From Maribacter cobaltidurans (lineage in GTDB: Bacteria > Bacteroidota > Bacteroidia > Flavobacteriales > Flavobacteriaceae), in NCBI RefSeq assembly GCF_002269385.1, contig NZ_CP022957.1:4083001-4147000 (forward strand): DNA of 64,000 nt. The letters are read 5' to 3'. The translations under genes were made by a program, and so were the position numbers. Shown here one piece after another: positions 34,899 to 44,328 of the stretch. Within the stretch, counting starts at the first letter, position 1. Each line of letters starts with the position of its first letter. The notes beneath the pieces were generated by a model. The model had not been told where the DNA came from. It saw only the letters and a program-made list of their open reading frames with translations, and made no database searches.

Positions 34899-35552
34899 AT
34901 GTATAACTTGGACATTGCCACCATAGCCGTTATAGCTGCGAACATCATTGTATCCCTCAAAGGGTTTAACGATACCTTTTTCTTTGACCGTTATAAATTC
35001 AGTATAGGGGCAATTAAAAGCGGTCAAAAAGAAAGAATGCTTACCTCGGGATTTCTTCATGTAGACATAGCCCACCTCTTTTTTAATATGTTCACCTTGT
35101 ATTTTTTCGCAGATGTGGTCATAGGTTGGTTTGGACAAGGGAAATTCATTGCCATATATTTCATAAGCCTTTTGGCAGGAAGCCTTTTGGCCTTATTTTT
35201 TCATAAAGACGAACCTTATTATAGTGCAGTAGGGGCCAGTGGAGCTGTGACTGGTGTTTTGTACTCTGCCATATTACTACAACCTAATGACAGTTTGTAT
35301 TTGATGTTCATACCCATACCCATACCTGCCTATGTTCTTGGTATTGGATATTTACTCTATTCCATTTATGGCATGAAAAGTCGTTTGGGCAATATTGGCC
35401 ACACGGCACATTTTGGTGGAGCGGTTGGTGGTTATTTAACAACACTACTATTTATGCCCAGTCTTCTGGGAACGGATACGCTTATGGTCATCTTATTGGC
35501 ACTTCCCATTATTCTATTGTTTATTCTAGCCAAACTAGGAAAATTAAATTAA
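34899..35552 (+). CDS. Rhomboid family intramembrane serine protease
   Basis: 217 residues with six membrane helices. Key parts: RMLTSGFLHVDIAHLFFNMFTLYFF (helix 2 with H and N), the catalytic Ser114 in AVGASGAVTG and the partner His171 in GHTAHFGGAVGGY. This is the minimal six-helix bacterial rhomboid without accessory domains. It cuts membrane proteins within or near their transmembrane helix; substrates are unknown. It shares the palindromic promoter with the LpxL-like gene and may therefore be co-regulated with lipid A acylation. Confidence 0.93.
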   Translation: MYNLDIATIAVIAANIIVSLKGFNDTFFFDRYKFSIGAIKSGQKERMLTSGFLHVDIAHLFFNMFTLYFFADVVIGWFGQGKFIAIYFISLLAGSLLALFFHKDEPYYSAVGASGAVTGVLYSAILLQPNDSLYLMFIPIPIPAYVLGIGYLLYSIYGMKSRLGNIGHTAHFGGAVGGYLTTLLFMPSLLGTDTLMVILLALPIILLFILAKLGKLN

Positions 35553-35686
35553 GTAATACTATTCTTACAAGAAAAATCGAATTAGGTATTTTTTATTGCA
35601 TTTCATCGAAAAAGTCAAGTATATCATAAGGAAAAAGAGGTCGGTTCGTTGTTTAGAAACTAAATAAAAACCAAACTCTTTTACCC

Positions 35687-37342
35687 ATGATAAGAAGATT
35701 CCCCATTTTAATCGCTGCAATAAACTCAATATTTTTTTCCTGTAGTGATGAAACGACTGTTTATGAAGACCCCAACAATAAAGAAAATTTAAGATTGGAG
35801 TCCAATGAAGTAATTTTAGAAAATAGTATCATGTATGACAAGGCCGGTGTACTTGATATATTGGATGAAGCTACGATTACGGGTAAGTATGCCTCGAGTG
35901 CAAAAGCACAACCCGCTGGGGATTATCCATTGACTTTGGTAGCCCAGGTAGATGTCCCCACGTTTCAGGGTGGCGAAAATCTAACGGCATCCCATGTAGT
36001 AGTTGATGGGGATTATGCTTATGTTTCCTATAATACGGTTGATGCTGGCTTTGTAGGAGCCGTAGATATCATAAATGTTAAAAACCCAAGAAATCCAAGG
36101 GTGACATCACGTTTGTATTACACAAATGCTGATATCAACGCCGTAGACTATGACAACGGATATGTATACTTAGCAGGTGGTGTAGACTCTGAACTTTCAG
36201 TAACGGCAACGGCCAATTCTTTTGTAGCTAAAATTTATGCTCCTAATGGAAGTTTTGACTTAGATGCTGGTATAACCTACGGATTTCAGGACGGTTACAA
36301 TGCCACAGATGTAGAAGTGGTATCGGATAAAGTAATTGTTACCAGTGGTCAGGAAGGCTTTGTACGCGTATACAACAAGTCCGACTTAACTATGGTCGTA
36401 GAAGCACCATACGCCGATTTAAGGGCAGTAGCTGCTAACGAAACGAACATAGCTGTATTGGATGCAAGTGCCGGGGTATCCATTTTAGACCAAAGTCTGA
36501 ACACGGTAAAGGATATTGCCATAGATTCGGATTTTGGAGTAAATACAAAGAGAACCCTTGATTTTTACGGTGAAAACATTATCGTTTCGGAAGGTTCCAA
36601 AGGAGCTGGCGTTTATAATGGAAGTACAGGTAATTTTGTAGAGTATGTTCCTATTTTACTGGATCCGGAGACCGTTGATGATGCCGATGTGGTGACCAAT
36701 GCCGTGGCAACAAACGAAAATGTGCTTTTGATGGCCAACGGTGGTGCAGGCCTGTGCCTTTCTGAGGACAAAGAGAATGCAGACACCAGCCTAGTTGGAA
36801 TCATTCAGTTAGAGGGTTCCATAAATTTTGTAGCCTCAAAGGATGACTATATTTTTGCAGCTTCCGGATTGGAAGGATTGCAAATTATTAAATTGAATAG
36901 GCCAGATGAAAGTTTGGCAGCTCGTTGCTCCGATTTAATAGCCTATTCTGGAAGTGCTAACCTTAATGTGAATGGGGGTGAAAACCTATCTTTTCGTGGT
37001 TCTAAAAGGTTTAATAGTTTAAATATAGGTGGTTCACTATTACTTTGCGGATCATGGACAGTAAAAGAAAATGTCAATATTAACCAAGATGGGCTTTTTG
37101 AGATGAACGGAACATTTGTGGTAGGACGTAATAACAGGAAGAGAAACGTAAATGTAAATAATGGAGCCAAGTTACGAGTAGAAGGTAATCTTGCTATCTA
37201 TGGAGATTTAGTCTTGAACGATGGCGCCACAATTGAATTTATTGGAGAGGATTCCGTAGTTAATATCTTTGGAAGAGTAATAAGGAATGGCGATACAAAT
37301 GTCACTGGAACTTTTAGGGATATTAGAAATAAATTCCAATAA
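35687..37342 (+). CDS. Lipoprotein with LVIVD-like propeller repeats and a C-terminal beta-helix-like segment
   Basis: 551 residues with a lipoprotein signal (IAAINSIFFSC). From residue 80 to about 405 there are repeats of the type AYVSYNTVDAGFVGAVDIINVKNPRNPRVTSRL, VYLAGG, VIVTSGQEGFVRVYN and IFAASGLEGLQIIKLN, i.e. an LVIVD/beta-propeller-like domain. The last 130 residues have regular short strands (LNIGGSLLLCGSWTV, VNINQDGLFEMNGTFVVG, LRVEGNLAIYGDLVLNDGATIEFIG) that look like rungs of a beta-helix. It is probably a surface-exposed binding protein; function unknown. A strong bidirectional terminator follows. Confidence 0.78.
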   Translation: MIRRFPILIAAINSIFFSCSDETTVYEDPNNKENLRLESNEVILENSIMYDKAGVLDILDEATITGKYASSAKAQPAGDYPLTLVAQVDVPTFQGGENLTASHVVVDGDYAYVSYNTVDAGFVGAVDIINVKNPRNPRVTSRLYYTNADINAVDYDNGYVYLAGGVDSELSVTATANSFVAKIYAPNGSFDLDAGITYGFQDGYNATDVEVVSDKVIVTSGQEGFVRVYNKSDLTMVVEAPYADLRAVAANETNIAVLDASAGVSILDQSLNTVKDIAIDSDFGVNTKRTLDFYGENIIVSEGSKGAGVYNGSTGNFVEYVPILLDPETVDDADVVTNAVATNENVLLMANGGAGLCLSEDKENADTSLVGIIQLEGSINFVASKDDYIFAASGLEGLQIIKLNRPDESLAARCSDLIAYSGSANLNVNGGENLSFRGSKRFNSLNIGGSLLLCGSWTVKENVNINQDGLFEMNGTFVVGRNNRKRNVNVNNGAKLRVEGNLAIYGDLVLNDGATIEFIGEDSVVNIFGRVIRNGDTNVTGTFRDIRNKFQ

Positions 37343-37370
37343 TTTTTTAAAAGCATAATCATATAAAAAA

Positions 37371-37402
37371 AGCCCGAACGACTTATCCGTTCGGGCTTTT
37401 TT
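37371..37402. terminator. Bidirectional rho-independent terminator
   Basis: A perfect 10-bp stem (37371-37380 with 37388-37397, GC-rich core CCCGAACG), 7-nt loop, T-run 37397-37402 on the plus side and A-run 37364-37371 giving a T-run on the reverse strand. It sits between two convergent genes and serves both. Confidence 0.9.
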
Positions 37403-37420
37403 ATTCTAGCAAATGCACTG

Positions 37421-38554
37421 TTAGTTTAGCAGCTCGGCCACTTTTTGCTCCAAAGCAGGGCCACGTAAGTCTTTTGCCACGATTACTCCATTTTCATCCA
37501 ATAAGAAAGCAGCGGGAATGGCTTCTACATTATAAAGTTTGGCAATTTCATCATCAAAATAGGCAATATTAGAAATGTGGTTCCAATCTAACCCATCATC
37601 TTCAATGGCTTTTTTCCAAGCATCAGCGGTTCTGTCCAAGGAAACACCCACTATATTCAATCCTTTGTCGTGATACTTTTCATAAACTGAAACGATATTT
37701 GGGTTTTCAGCCCTACAAGGTCTGCACCAAGCCGCCCAAAAATCAACCAAGGTGGCCTTGCCCAGCAATTTTTTTAGCTCCAAGGTTTTACCTTCCGGGT
37801 TTGGTCCCGAAAAGTTGGGGGCCGTGGCACCAATGGAAGTGTTTTTCTCCGATTCCTCGGCTTGTTTAAGTTTATCCAAAAGCTCCATAATATTTTTCCC
37901 AGGCTTGGACTGTTTTATTTCTTCCGAAAAGGCATCGTACAACTTCTGTGCCTCAGAAGAATCAACAGTTTTGGTACTGATGGCCCTTTCCAAAAGCAAT
38001 GCGGAAATGAGTGCATTAGGATTTTCCTTAACAAATTTAGTTTCAAATCCCTGATATTCTTCTGTGAGTTCCTGCATTTCGTCCCTTAAAGCTGCGATGC
38101 TTTCAGGAGTTCCACCTGAGGTTGTAGCTCGTTGCAAATCCTCTTGAATAGACTTCGCCTGGAGTGAAATTTTTCTGGATTCTTCCATATAATTGGAGAA
38201 GTAGTCATTTTGAGGGGTTCCTCCAATTTCTGCAAAACCAAGGCTATCAATGGAAGCTTCGAATTCAATTTCGCCATTTTCAAGAATAACAGCGGTATAC
38301 CCTTTCGTATTGTCCACAAAAATATAATAAAGCTCCGGTTTTTCAGAAGTGCCCGTAAACTCGAATTTACCTTCCTTAATGGTCGTGGTATCCACTTCTA
38401 TGGGTTGATTTCCTTCACCAATGGTTTTTAAAAAAACCTGTGTCCCGTCTTCCAAGTCACCTCTTAAGGAACCGTTAATGGTGAACCCCTCTGGTGATTG
38501 ATTACAGCTTTGGGTCAGTATTAACCCAAATAAAAGCAATAGTAAATTTCTCAT
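37421..38554 (-). CDS. TlpA-like thiol:disulfide oxidoreductase with DUF4369 domain, lipoprotein
   Basis: 377 residues with a lipoprotein signal (LLLLFGLILTQSC). The N-terminal DUF4369 domain (FTINGSLRGDLEDGTQVFLKT, IKEGKFEFTGTSEKPELYYIFVD) is followed by a helical middle and a thioredoxin-fold redoxin (GATAPNFSGPNPEGKTLELKKLLGK). The active-site motif is DFWAAWCRPCRAENP (CRPC), with the cis-Pro in VEAIPAAFLLD. It would reduce disulfides in the periplasm, for example in cytochrome c maturation. In contrast to the protein at 3440-4825 the redox cysteines are intact. Confidence 0.93.
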   Translation of the reverse strand: MRNLLLLLFGLILTQSCNQSPEGFTINGSLRGDLEDGTQVFLKTIGEGNQPIEVDTTTIKEGKFEFTGTSEKPELYYIFVDNTKGYTAVILENGEIEFEASIDSLGFAEIGGTPQNDYFSNYMEESRKISLQAKSIQEDLQRATTSGGTPESIAALRDEMQELTEEYQGFETKFVKENPNALISALLLERAISTKTVDSSEAQKLYDAFSEEIKQSKPGKNIMELLDKLKQAEESEKNTSIGATAPNFSGPNPEGKTLELKKLLGKATLVDFWAAWCRPCRAENPNIVSVYEKYHDKGLNIVGVSLDRTADAWKKAIEDDGLDWNHISNIAYFDDEIAKLYNVEAIPAAFLLDENGVIVAKDLRGPALEQKVAELLN

Positions 38555-38574
38555 GTTATCTTTTTAATGAAGTG

Positions 38575-38582
38575 CAAAGGTA
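38575..38582 (-). promoter_or_regulatory. -7 box of the TlpA-like gene
   Basis: The reverse strand reads TACCTTTG (perfect TAnnTTTG), 20 bp before ATG 38554. The upstream terminator at 38601-38634 separates it from the preceding gene. Confidence 0.58.
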
Positions 38583-38600
38583 ATTATATTCTATAATAGC

Positions 38601-38634
38601 ATAAAAAAGCCCTTCAACAAAATGCTGAAGGGCT
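38601..38634 (-). terminator. Rho-independent terminator of the outer-membrane protein gene
   Basis: A 9-bp stem (AGCCCTTCA 38608-38616 with TGAAGGGCT 38626-38634) and a 9-nt loop; on the reverse strand the stem is followed by six T (38608-38603). It ends the reverse-strand gene at 38662-39159. Confidence 0.85.
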
Positions 38635-38661
38635 TTGGTTTGTATATAAAAGTTGAGTTGC

Positions 38662-39159
38662 CTAAAATTGATATCTGACTCCTAATCCTATATCAAAGTC
38701 AAAATTATCTGAAAATCCATCGTAACCCAACACTCCAATTTCTGGTCTAAAATCCAAGGATAGCAACAAGGGAATATCAAAATTATATTCAACGCCTATA
38801 TCACCTGCCGCAAAAACGAATAGGCCGCCATCGCCGTCATAATTTGGTATTCCTGGACTAAAATCAACACTTCCAACTCCTCCTCCTACACCGTAATACC
38901 AGTTAAAACCACCATCTATAGGTCTTACCCATTGATAAAGTCCAGCCAGTTTAAAGGCGTCATAATTTCTACTATCCCTCCAACCAAGGTCAAATTCTGC
39001 CCTGTTTGTTCTTCCAATGGATTTTTGATAGGATATTTCAGCTCCAAAACCATCACTGTCACCCAAACGCAAACCTATGGCATGGTCAGATATTTCCTGG
39101 GCGCTCATGGAAATTGTACTTATAAATGCGATGAGGGATAAAAATTTTAAAATCTTCAT
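38662..39159 (-). CDS. Small outer-membrane beta-barrel protein
   Basis: 165 residues from ATG 39159, which gives a proper signal peptide (MKILKFLSLIAFISTISMSAQ). The mature part alternates amphipathic strands with Gly/Asp turns (AIGLRLGDSDGFGAEISYQKSI, NRAEFDLGWRD, FKLAGLYQWVRPI, FNWYYGVGGGVGSV, LFVFAAGDIGVEYNF, LLLSLDFRPEIGVLGY) and ends in DIGLGVRYQF with the C-terminal Phe signature of BAM substrates. About eight strands are visible. Probably a small barrel of the OmpX/OmpW size class; role unknown. Confidence 0.85.
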   Translation of the reverse strand: MKILKFLSLIAFISTISMSAQEISDHAIGLRLGDSDGFGAEISYQKSIGRTNRAEFDLGWRDSRNYDAFKLAGLYQWVRPIDGGFNWYYGVGGGVGSVDFSPGIPNYDGDGGLFVFAAGDIGVEYNFDIPLLLSLDFRPEIGVLGYDGFSDNFDFDIGLGVRYQF

Positions 39160-39252
39160 ATATTCTAGTTTTAAATTATTAACAAAAAGCGACAATCATG
39201 GTTGTGTCGCTCACACAATAAAACTTAATTTAGCGGTCAAAATTGTGCTACC

Positions 39253-42159
39253 TTGAATTTATTATTATCTCGTTTAGAAAAGAATTTACAGGGAGAATTA
39301 CGAGTAGATGACTTGTACAAGTCCTTGTATGCAACCGATGCCTCCGTATACCGAAAAATTCCATTGGCGGTAGCCTTTCCTGAGACCAAGGATGATATTA
39401 AAAATCTTATTGCTTTTGCCAATGAGCATAAAATTGGTATTATTCCAAGAACTGCAGGTACATCACTTGCAGGGCAATGTGTTGGTGACGGTATAGTTGT
39501 AGATGTGTCACGGCACTTTACGGAGATTATCCATTTGGATAAGGAAAGGAAACAAGTAACGGTACAACCTGGTGTAATCCGAGATGAACTAAATCTTTTT
39601 TTGAAACCATTTGGTCTTTTCTTCGGTCCAAATACATCCACCTCCAATAGGTGTATGATAGGGGGAATGGTTGGCAACAATTCCTCCGGAACCACTTCCA
39701 TCCAATATGGGGTGACACGGGACAAAGTGGTTTCCATGAAAACTATTCTATCCGATGGCAGCGAAGCTGAATTCAAGGGACTTTCTTCTTCGGAAATAGA
39801 ACAAAAAAAATCTCTAAGTAGATTTGAATCTTTAGTTTATACCAATGTTATTAAAGAATTGGATGATAAGGAAATACAAAATGAAATCAATAAAGAATTT
39901 CCCAAACCATCCATTCATAGAAGAAACACGGGTTACGCCGTAGACGAACTTTTAAAATCCCAAGTTTTTGGAGGCCAGGAACCTTACCTAAATTTAGCCC
40001 AATTACTTTGTGGGAGTGAAGGAACTTTGGCCTTTACTACGGAAATTACTTTACAATTGGATGACCTTCCGCCCAAGCTTTCGGCCATGGTTGTAACCCA
40101 TTACCGTACGCTGGAGGATTGTCTTATGGATGTGGTCCCCGTAATGCAACATTCCCTGTACTTGTGCGAGATGATGGATAAGGTCATTTTGGATTGCACC
40201 AAAAACAACAGGTCCCAAATGGCGAATCGATTCTTTGTAGAAGGAGATCCGGCTGCATTGTTAATGCTTCAGGTAAGCGCAGATGACGAACAGGCTTTGG
40301 ATATAGAGGTCAAAAAACTTATGGCTACTATTGAAGAATCTGGCCTTAGTTATGCGAATCCTGTGCTAATTGGTGACAGTATCAATAAGGCTATAGAATT
40401 GAGAAAGGCCGGACTGGGTCTGCTTGGCAATATCGTGGGAGACATGAAAGCCGTTGCCTGTATAGAGGATACCGCAGTTGCAGTAGAAGATTTAAAAGAA
40501 TTTATTGGGGAATTCACCCAAATCATGAAAGGATATGGTCAGAGTGCCGTATACTATGCCCACGCCGGTGCTGGGGAGCTCCATTTAAGACCTATACTCA
40601 ACCTTAAAAAATCAGGGGATGTTAAACTTTTTAGGAATATTACAACAGATGTTGCCAAACTCACAAAAAAATACAAAGGATCCTTTAGCGGAGAACACGG
40701 GGACGGCATCGTGAGGGCGGAGTTTCTACCTTTGATGATTGGTGATAACAATTACCAACTTTTAAAAAGGATAAAATCCTATTTTGACCCCAATAATATT
40801 TTTAATCCAGGGAAGATTGTAGATGCCTATCCCATGGATGAATCCTTCCGGTATGAAATCAATAGAAAAGAGCCAGAAATAAACACGTTGATGGATTTTT
40901 CGGACAGTGAAGGCATACTTAAAGCTGCCGAAAAATGTAATGGTAGCGGGGATTGCCGCAAGACACATCATATGAATGGGGGTATGTGCCCCAGTTATCA
41001 TGTCACAAAGAACGAAAAGGACACCACAAGGGGCAGGGCCAATGCCCTTAGGGAGTTCCTAACGAATCCTGAAAAATCCAATGCATTTGACCGGAAAGAA
41101 CTCAAGGAAGTTTTTGACCTCTGTCTAAGCTGCAAGGCCTGCGCCAGTGAATGTCCAAGCAATGTGGATGTCGCAACCTTAAAAGCAGAGTTTTTGTACC
41201 AATATCAAGAATCGAATGGATATCCTTTACGAGGAAAATTGTTCGCTTACAATACGAGTTTAAACAAATTGGGTAGCAAGGTTCCCGGACTGACCAATGC
41301 GTTATATGCTTCAAAACTATTGGGCGGGTTACTAAAGAAAACATCCGGGGTTGCCCAAGAAAGACACCTACCAAAAGTTTATAGTGTTGATTTTAATAAG
41401 CACCTTCAACATATTAGTAAACAATATTCTATATCAAAACGAAAAGTTGTATTATATATTGACGAGTTTACAAGATATTTGGACGTAGAGGTAGGCAAGG
41501 ACGCTATAGAATTGTTGGTGAAACTGGGATACGAGGTAGAACTTTTTTATGCCGAAAGCGGAAGGACCTATTTGTCAAAAGGGTTTTTGAGACAAGCTAA
41601 AAAATTGGTAGACAGGAATACCGGGAAGTTACATCACTTTTCCTCACAAGGGTGGCCGGTTCTTGGTTTGGAGCCTTCTGCCGTTTTATCCTTTAGAGAC
41701 GAATATAAGCGGTTATCCAATGATAGGGAAATAGCGGAGGCTATATCAAACAATTGCTTTTTAATAGAGGAATTCCTGGCAAGGGAGATTCAGAAGGGCG
41801 TGTTGGAGTCATCCATGTTCACCGAAGAAATGGCAGATATTAAAATACACAACCATTGCCATCAAAAGGCTTTGAGCAACCAAAAAGTAACCTTTGACAT
41901 ACTCAATCTCCCTAAAAACTACAAGGTGACTATTATTCCATCCGGATGCTGCGGTATGGCAGGTTCCTTCGGTTATGAAAGGGAACATTATGAAATCAGC
42001 ATGAAGGTAGGTGGGCTAAAGTTGTTTCCTGCCATTAAAAATGCGACGAGCGATACGATTATCGCTGCAAACGGTACAAGCTGTAGGCATCAAATATTTG
42101 ACGGAACCAAAAGAATCGCCCATCACCCAGTAAGTATATTGGCCAAGGCCTTAAAATAG
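39253..42159 (+). CDS. D-lactate dehydrogenase-type FAD-linked oxidase with Fe-S and CCG domains
   Basis: 968 residues, one of the largest proteins here. The N-terminal FAD-binding domain has PRTAGTSLAGQCVGDGIVVDVSRH and GGMVGNNSSGTTSIQYG; the FAD-oxidase C domain follows (AHAGAGELHLRPILNL, GSFSGEHGDGIVRAEFLP, FNPGKI). Then come ferredoxin-like cysteine clusters (CNGSGDCRKTH..GGMCPSY and CLSCKACASECPSNVD) and a C-terminal CCG-type domain (HNHCHQKAL, PSGCCGMAGSFGYE). The YdiJ-like architecture points to a membrane-associated D-2-hydroxyacid (lactate or 2-hydroxyglutarate) dehydrogenase. The only suitable start is TTG at 39253: a stop precedes it at 39226 and the homologous N-terminus begins here. 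Its 3' end overlaps the convergent gene by 9 bp. Confidence 0.92.
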   Translation: MNLLLSRLEKNLQGELRVDDLYKSLYATDASVYRKIPLAVAFPETKDDIKNLIAFANEHKIGIIPRTAGTSLAGQCVGDGIVVDVSRHFTEIIHLDKERKQVTVQPGVIRDELNLFLKPFGLFFGPNTSTSNRCMIGGMVGNNSSGTTSIQYGVTRDKVVSMKTILSDGSEAEFKGLSSSEIEQKKSLSRFESLVYTNVIKELDDKEIQNEINKEFPKPSIHRRNTGYAVDELLKSQVFGGQEPYLNLAQLLCGSEGTLAFTTEITLQLDDLPPKLSAMVVTHYRTLEDCLMDVVPVMQHSLYLCEMMDKVILDCTKNNRSQMANRFFVEGDPAALLMLQVSADDEQALDIEVKKLMATIEESGLSYANPVLIGDSINKAIELRKAGLGLLGNIVGDMKAVACIEDTAVAVEDLKEFIGEFTQIMKGYGQSAVYYAHAGAGELHLRPILNLKKSGDVKLFRNITTDVAKLTKKYKGSFSGEHGDGIVRAEFLPLMIGDNNYQLLKRIKSYFDPNNIFNPGKIVDAYPMDESFRYEINRKEPEINTLMDFSDSEGILKAAEKCNGSGDCRKTHHMNGGMCPSYHVTKNEKDTTRGRANALREFLTNPEKSNAFDRKELKEVFDLCLSCKACASECPSNVDVATLKAEFLYQYQESNGYPLRGKLFAYNTSLNKLGSKVPGLTNALYASKLLGGLLKKTSGVAQERHLPKVYSVDFNKHLQHISKQYSISKRKVVLYIDEFTRYLDVEVGKDAIELLVKLGYEVELFYAESGRTYLSKGFLRQAKKLVDRNTGKLHHFSSQGWPVLGLEPSAVLSFRDEYKRLSNDREIAEAISNNCFLIEEFLAREIQKGVLESSMFTEEMADIKIHNHCHQKALSNQKVTFDILNLPKNYKVTIIPSGCCGMAGSFGYEREHYEISMKVGGLKLFPAIKNATSDTIIAANGTSCRHQIFDGTKRIAHHPVSILAKALK

Positions 42160-43014
42160 TTTGGGCTTATGTGGATGAATATTTTTTTCAACTTCCTTTA
42201 ACTCAATGGAAGCCATAAGTTGCTCAATGTTCATCTCTTTTAAAGCTTCGTCCATAAAGAATGGGGATAGCTTGTCATTTTTGTAATGATACATTTTCCA
42301 TCGCTTAAGCGAATATTCCAATGCCGTAAGGTTTTCCACCCAATCCCCGGAATTAAGGTAGGTAATGGTACCTGCACTGTTTTCAACTAGTGCCTTTTTA
42401 GGCTTATGGATGTGCCCGCATATCACGCAATCGAAGCGGTTCTGTATGGCCACGTCAATAACGGTGTCCTCAAAATTGGAAATATACTTTTCCGACTTTT
42501 TTTCATCCTTTTTGATTTTATTAGCCAAGGAATATTTTTCTCTTCCAAGCCTTTTTAAAAACCAATTGTTCAATTTGTTGATTGTGACCAATAGGCCGAA
42601 ACCAAAACTCCCAAGTTGGGCAATCCACCTACCATTTATCCATGGAATGTCAAAAACATCGCCATGAAAGAACCACATTTTTTTACCATTCAGGTTTAAA
42701 ACCAGCTTACGGGAAAATTTAATATTTCCCAAGGAGATGTTGGCAAAGGTTTTTGGAGCTTCGTCATGATTCCCCATAATATAGTATACTTCCGTACCCT
42801 TGGAAGCCATGGAAACGATTTTCTTGATGACATTCAAATGGGAAGTTGGGAAATAACTTTTCTTAAATTGCCATATGTCCACGATATCCCCGTTTAGCAC
42901 AAGAATTTTGGGCTGTATGCTGCACAAGTAAGCCAAGAGTTCATCGGCATAGGAATCGTAAGTCCCCAAATGAACATCGGAAATAACGGCTATTTCCAGT
43001 TTCCTCTTTTTCAT
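42151..43014 (-). CDS. Calcineurin-like metallophosphoesterase, LpxH-like
   Basis: 287 residues with all metallophosphoesterase motifs: ISDVHLGTYDSYADELL (D-x-H), VLNGDIVDIWQF (GD), IMGNHDE (GNHD/E), WFHGDVFD and VICGHIHKPKKA (GHxH). The placing of DxWQF after GDIVD and the length match UDP-2,3-diacylglucosamine pyrophosphohydrolase-like enzymes of Bacteroidota, which make lipid X in lipid A synthesis. It is cytoplasmic or peripheral to the inner membrane. Assignment to the LpxH function rather than another phosphodiesterase is likely but not proven. Confidence 0.88.
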   Translation of the reverse strand: MKKRKLEIAVISDVHLGTYDSYADELLAYLCSIQPKILVLNGDIVDIWQFKKSYFPTSHLNVIKKIVSMASKGTEVYYIMGNHDEAPKTFANISLGNIKFSRKLVLNLNGKKMWFFHGDVFDIPWINGRWIAQLGSFGFGLLVTINKLNNWFLKRLGREKYSLANKIKKDEKKSEKYISNFEDTVIDVAIQNRFDCVICGHIHKPKKALVENSAGTITYLNSGDWVENLTALEYSLKRWKMYHYKNDKLSPFFMDEALKEMNIEQLMASIELKEVEKNIHPHKPKLF

Positions 43015-43028
43015 CCCAGAAATTTCTA

Positions 43029-43036
43029 CAAAAATA
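43029..43036 (-). promoter_or_regulatory. -7 box of the LpxH-like gene
   Basis: The reverse strand reads TATTTTTG (perfect TAnnTTTG), 14 bp before ATG 43014. No clear -33 TTG. Confidence 0.5.
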
Positions 43037-43173
43037 AACCTATTGGTATCGGGAAAGGCTAACTACCATATCATCAATTGATAAGCATAAGGTTAAATTT
43101 TCATTATCTCCAAAAACCAAGGTTAATTTAAGTTTAAGTAGAGGGTATATTTTTCTTTAAAGCTTTTAAAATT

Positions 43174-43181
43174 TACATTTG
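43174..43181 (+). promoter_or_regulatory. -7 box of aroC
   Basis: TACATTTG (perfect TAnnTTTG), 25 bp before ATG 43207. No TTG at the usual -33 distance. Confidence 0.6.
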
Positions 43182-43206
43182 TAGCTATCAATTTTCAATT
43201 TCGGTC

Positions 43207-44271
43207 ATGGCAGGAAATTCCTTTGGAAACTTATTTAGGGTAACGACGTTTGGTGAATCGCATGGAAGGGCCATTGGAGGTGTTTTGGATGGTTGTCCGG
43301 CAGGAATATCCCTGGACACCAATCTAATACAAAAAGACCTCGATAGAAGAAAACCGGGTCAATCCGCCATTGTAACACAAAGAAAGGAACCGGATACGGT
43401 TGAGATTTACTCTGGCATCTTTGAAGGAAAAACCACGGGAACCCCTATAGGGTTTGCTATACATAACACGAATCAAAAATCCAAGGATTACGGACATATC
43501 AAGGATTCCTACAGACCTTCCCACGCAGATTATGTATATGACCAAAAGTATGGATTTAGGGATTACCGTGGAGGCGGCCGAAGTTCTGCACGCGAAACGG
43601 CCAGTAGGGTAGTGGCAGGTGCCATTGCCAAGCAATTTTTGAAGGGAATTGAAATACATGCTTTTGTATCGCAGGTCGGGAACCTAAAACTGGAAAAGAG
43701 CTATTTGGAGTTGGATCTTAATGCTGCCGAAGACAATATGGTTAGATGTCCAGATCAAGAAATGGCATCGAAAATGGAAGATTATATCAAAGCGATAAAG
43801 AAAGATGGGGATACCATTGGGGGCGTAATCACTTGTGTTGCCAAAAATGTTCCCGTAGGCCTGGGAGAACCTGTTTTTGATAAACTTCATGCGGAATTGG
43901 GCAAGGCCATGCTTTCCATAAACGCCGTTAAAGGCTTTGAATATGGTAGCGGGTTTGAAGGTGTGACCATGAAAGGAAGTGAACACAACGACCCTTTTAA
44001 TGCGGATGGCTCCACCAAGACCAACCACAGTGGCGGCGTACAAGGAGGTATTAGTAACGGTATGGATATTTATTTCAATGTAGCCTTTAAACCGGTTGCC
44101 ACGGTAATCCAGGGCTATGAGACTATAGATAAGGAGGGAAATAAAGTGGTAACCCAAGGAAAAGGCAGGCATGACCCTTGTGTAGTACCTAGGGCGGTGC
44201 CCATTGTTGAGGCTATGACGGCCTTGGTTCTGGCCGATTATACCTTACTTTCCAGAACAAATAAAATTTAG
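43207..44271 (+). CDS. aroC: Chorismate synthase
   Basis: 354 residues, the normal length. Signatures: [24 protein letters not shown] at the N-terminus, [25 protein letters not shown] in the middle and [18 protein letters not shown] near the end, covering the FMN and EPSP binding residues (His in ESHG and GRHD). It makes chorismate in the last shikimate-pathway step and needs reduced FMN. It is followed after 57 bp by a symporter gene that may be co-transcribed. Confidence 0.98.
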   Translation: MAGNSFGNLFRVTTFGESHGRAIGGVLDGCPAGISLDTNLIQKDLDRRKPGQSAIVTQRKEPDTVEIYSGIFEGKTTGTPIGFAIHNTNQKSKDYGHIKDSYRPSHADYVYDQKYGFRDYRGGGRSSARETASRVVAGAIAKQFLKGIEIHAFVSQVGNLKLEKSYLELDLNAAEDNMVRCPDQEMASKMEDYIKAIKKDGDTIGGVITCVAKNVPVGLGEPVFDKLHAELGKAMLSINAVKGFEYGSGFEGVTMKGSEHNDPFNADGSTKTNHSGGVQGGISNGMDIYFNVAFKPVATVIQGYETIDKEGNKVVTQGKGRHDPCVVPRAVPIVEAMTALVLADYTLLSRTNKI

Positions 44272-44328
44272 TCCAACGGTATAGCGTGTCTGCATTCTAT
44301 TTGGTATCTTGAGCCAAAAGAATAGCAA

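Noticed and set aside
39237..39776. 179-codon frame antisense to the FAD-binding domain of the large flavoprotein
   Set aside because: Overlaps highly conserved glycine-rich coding sequence; Pro/Ser-rich translation without any family sign.
43684..44172. 162-codon open frame antisense to aroC
   Set aside because: Fully inside aroC, no family resemblance and no promoter box; by-product of aroC codon use.
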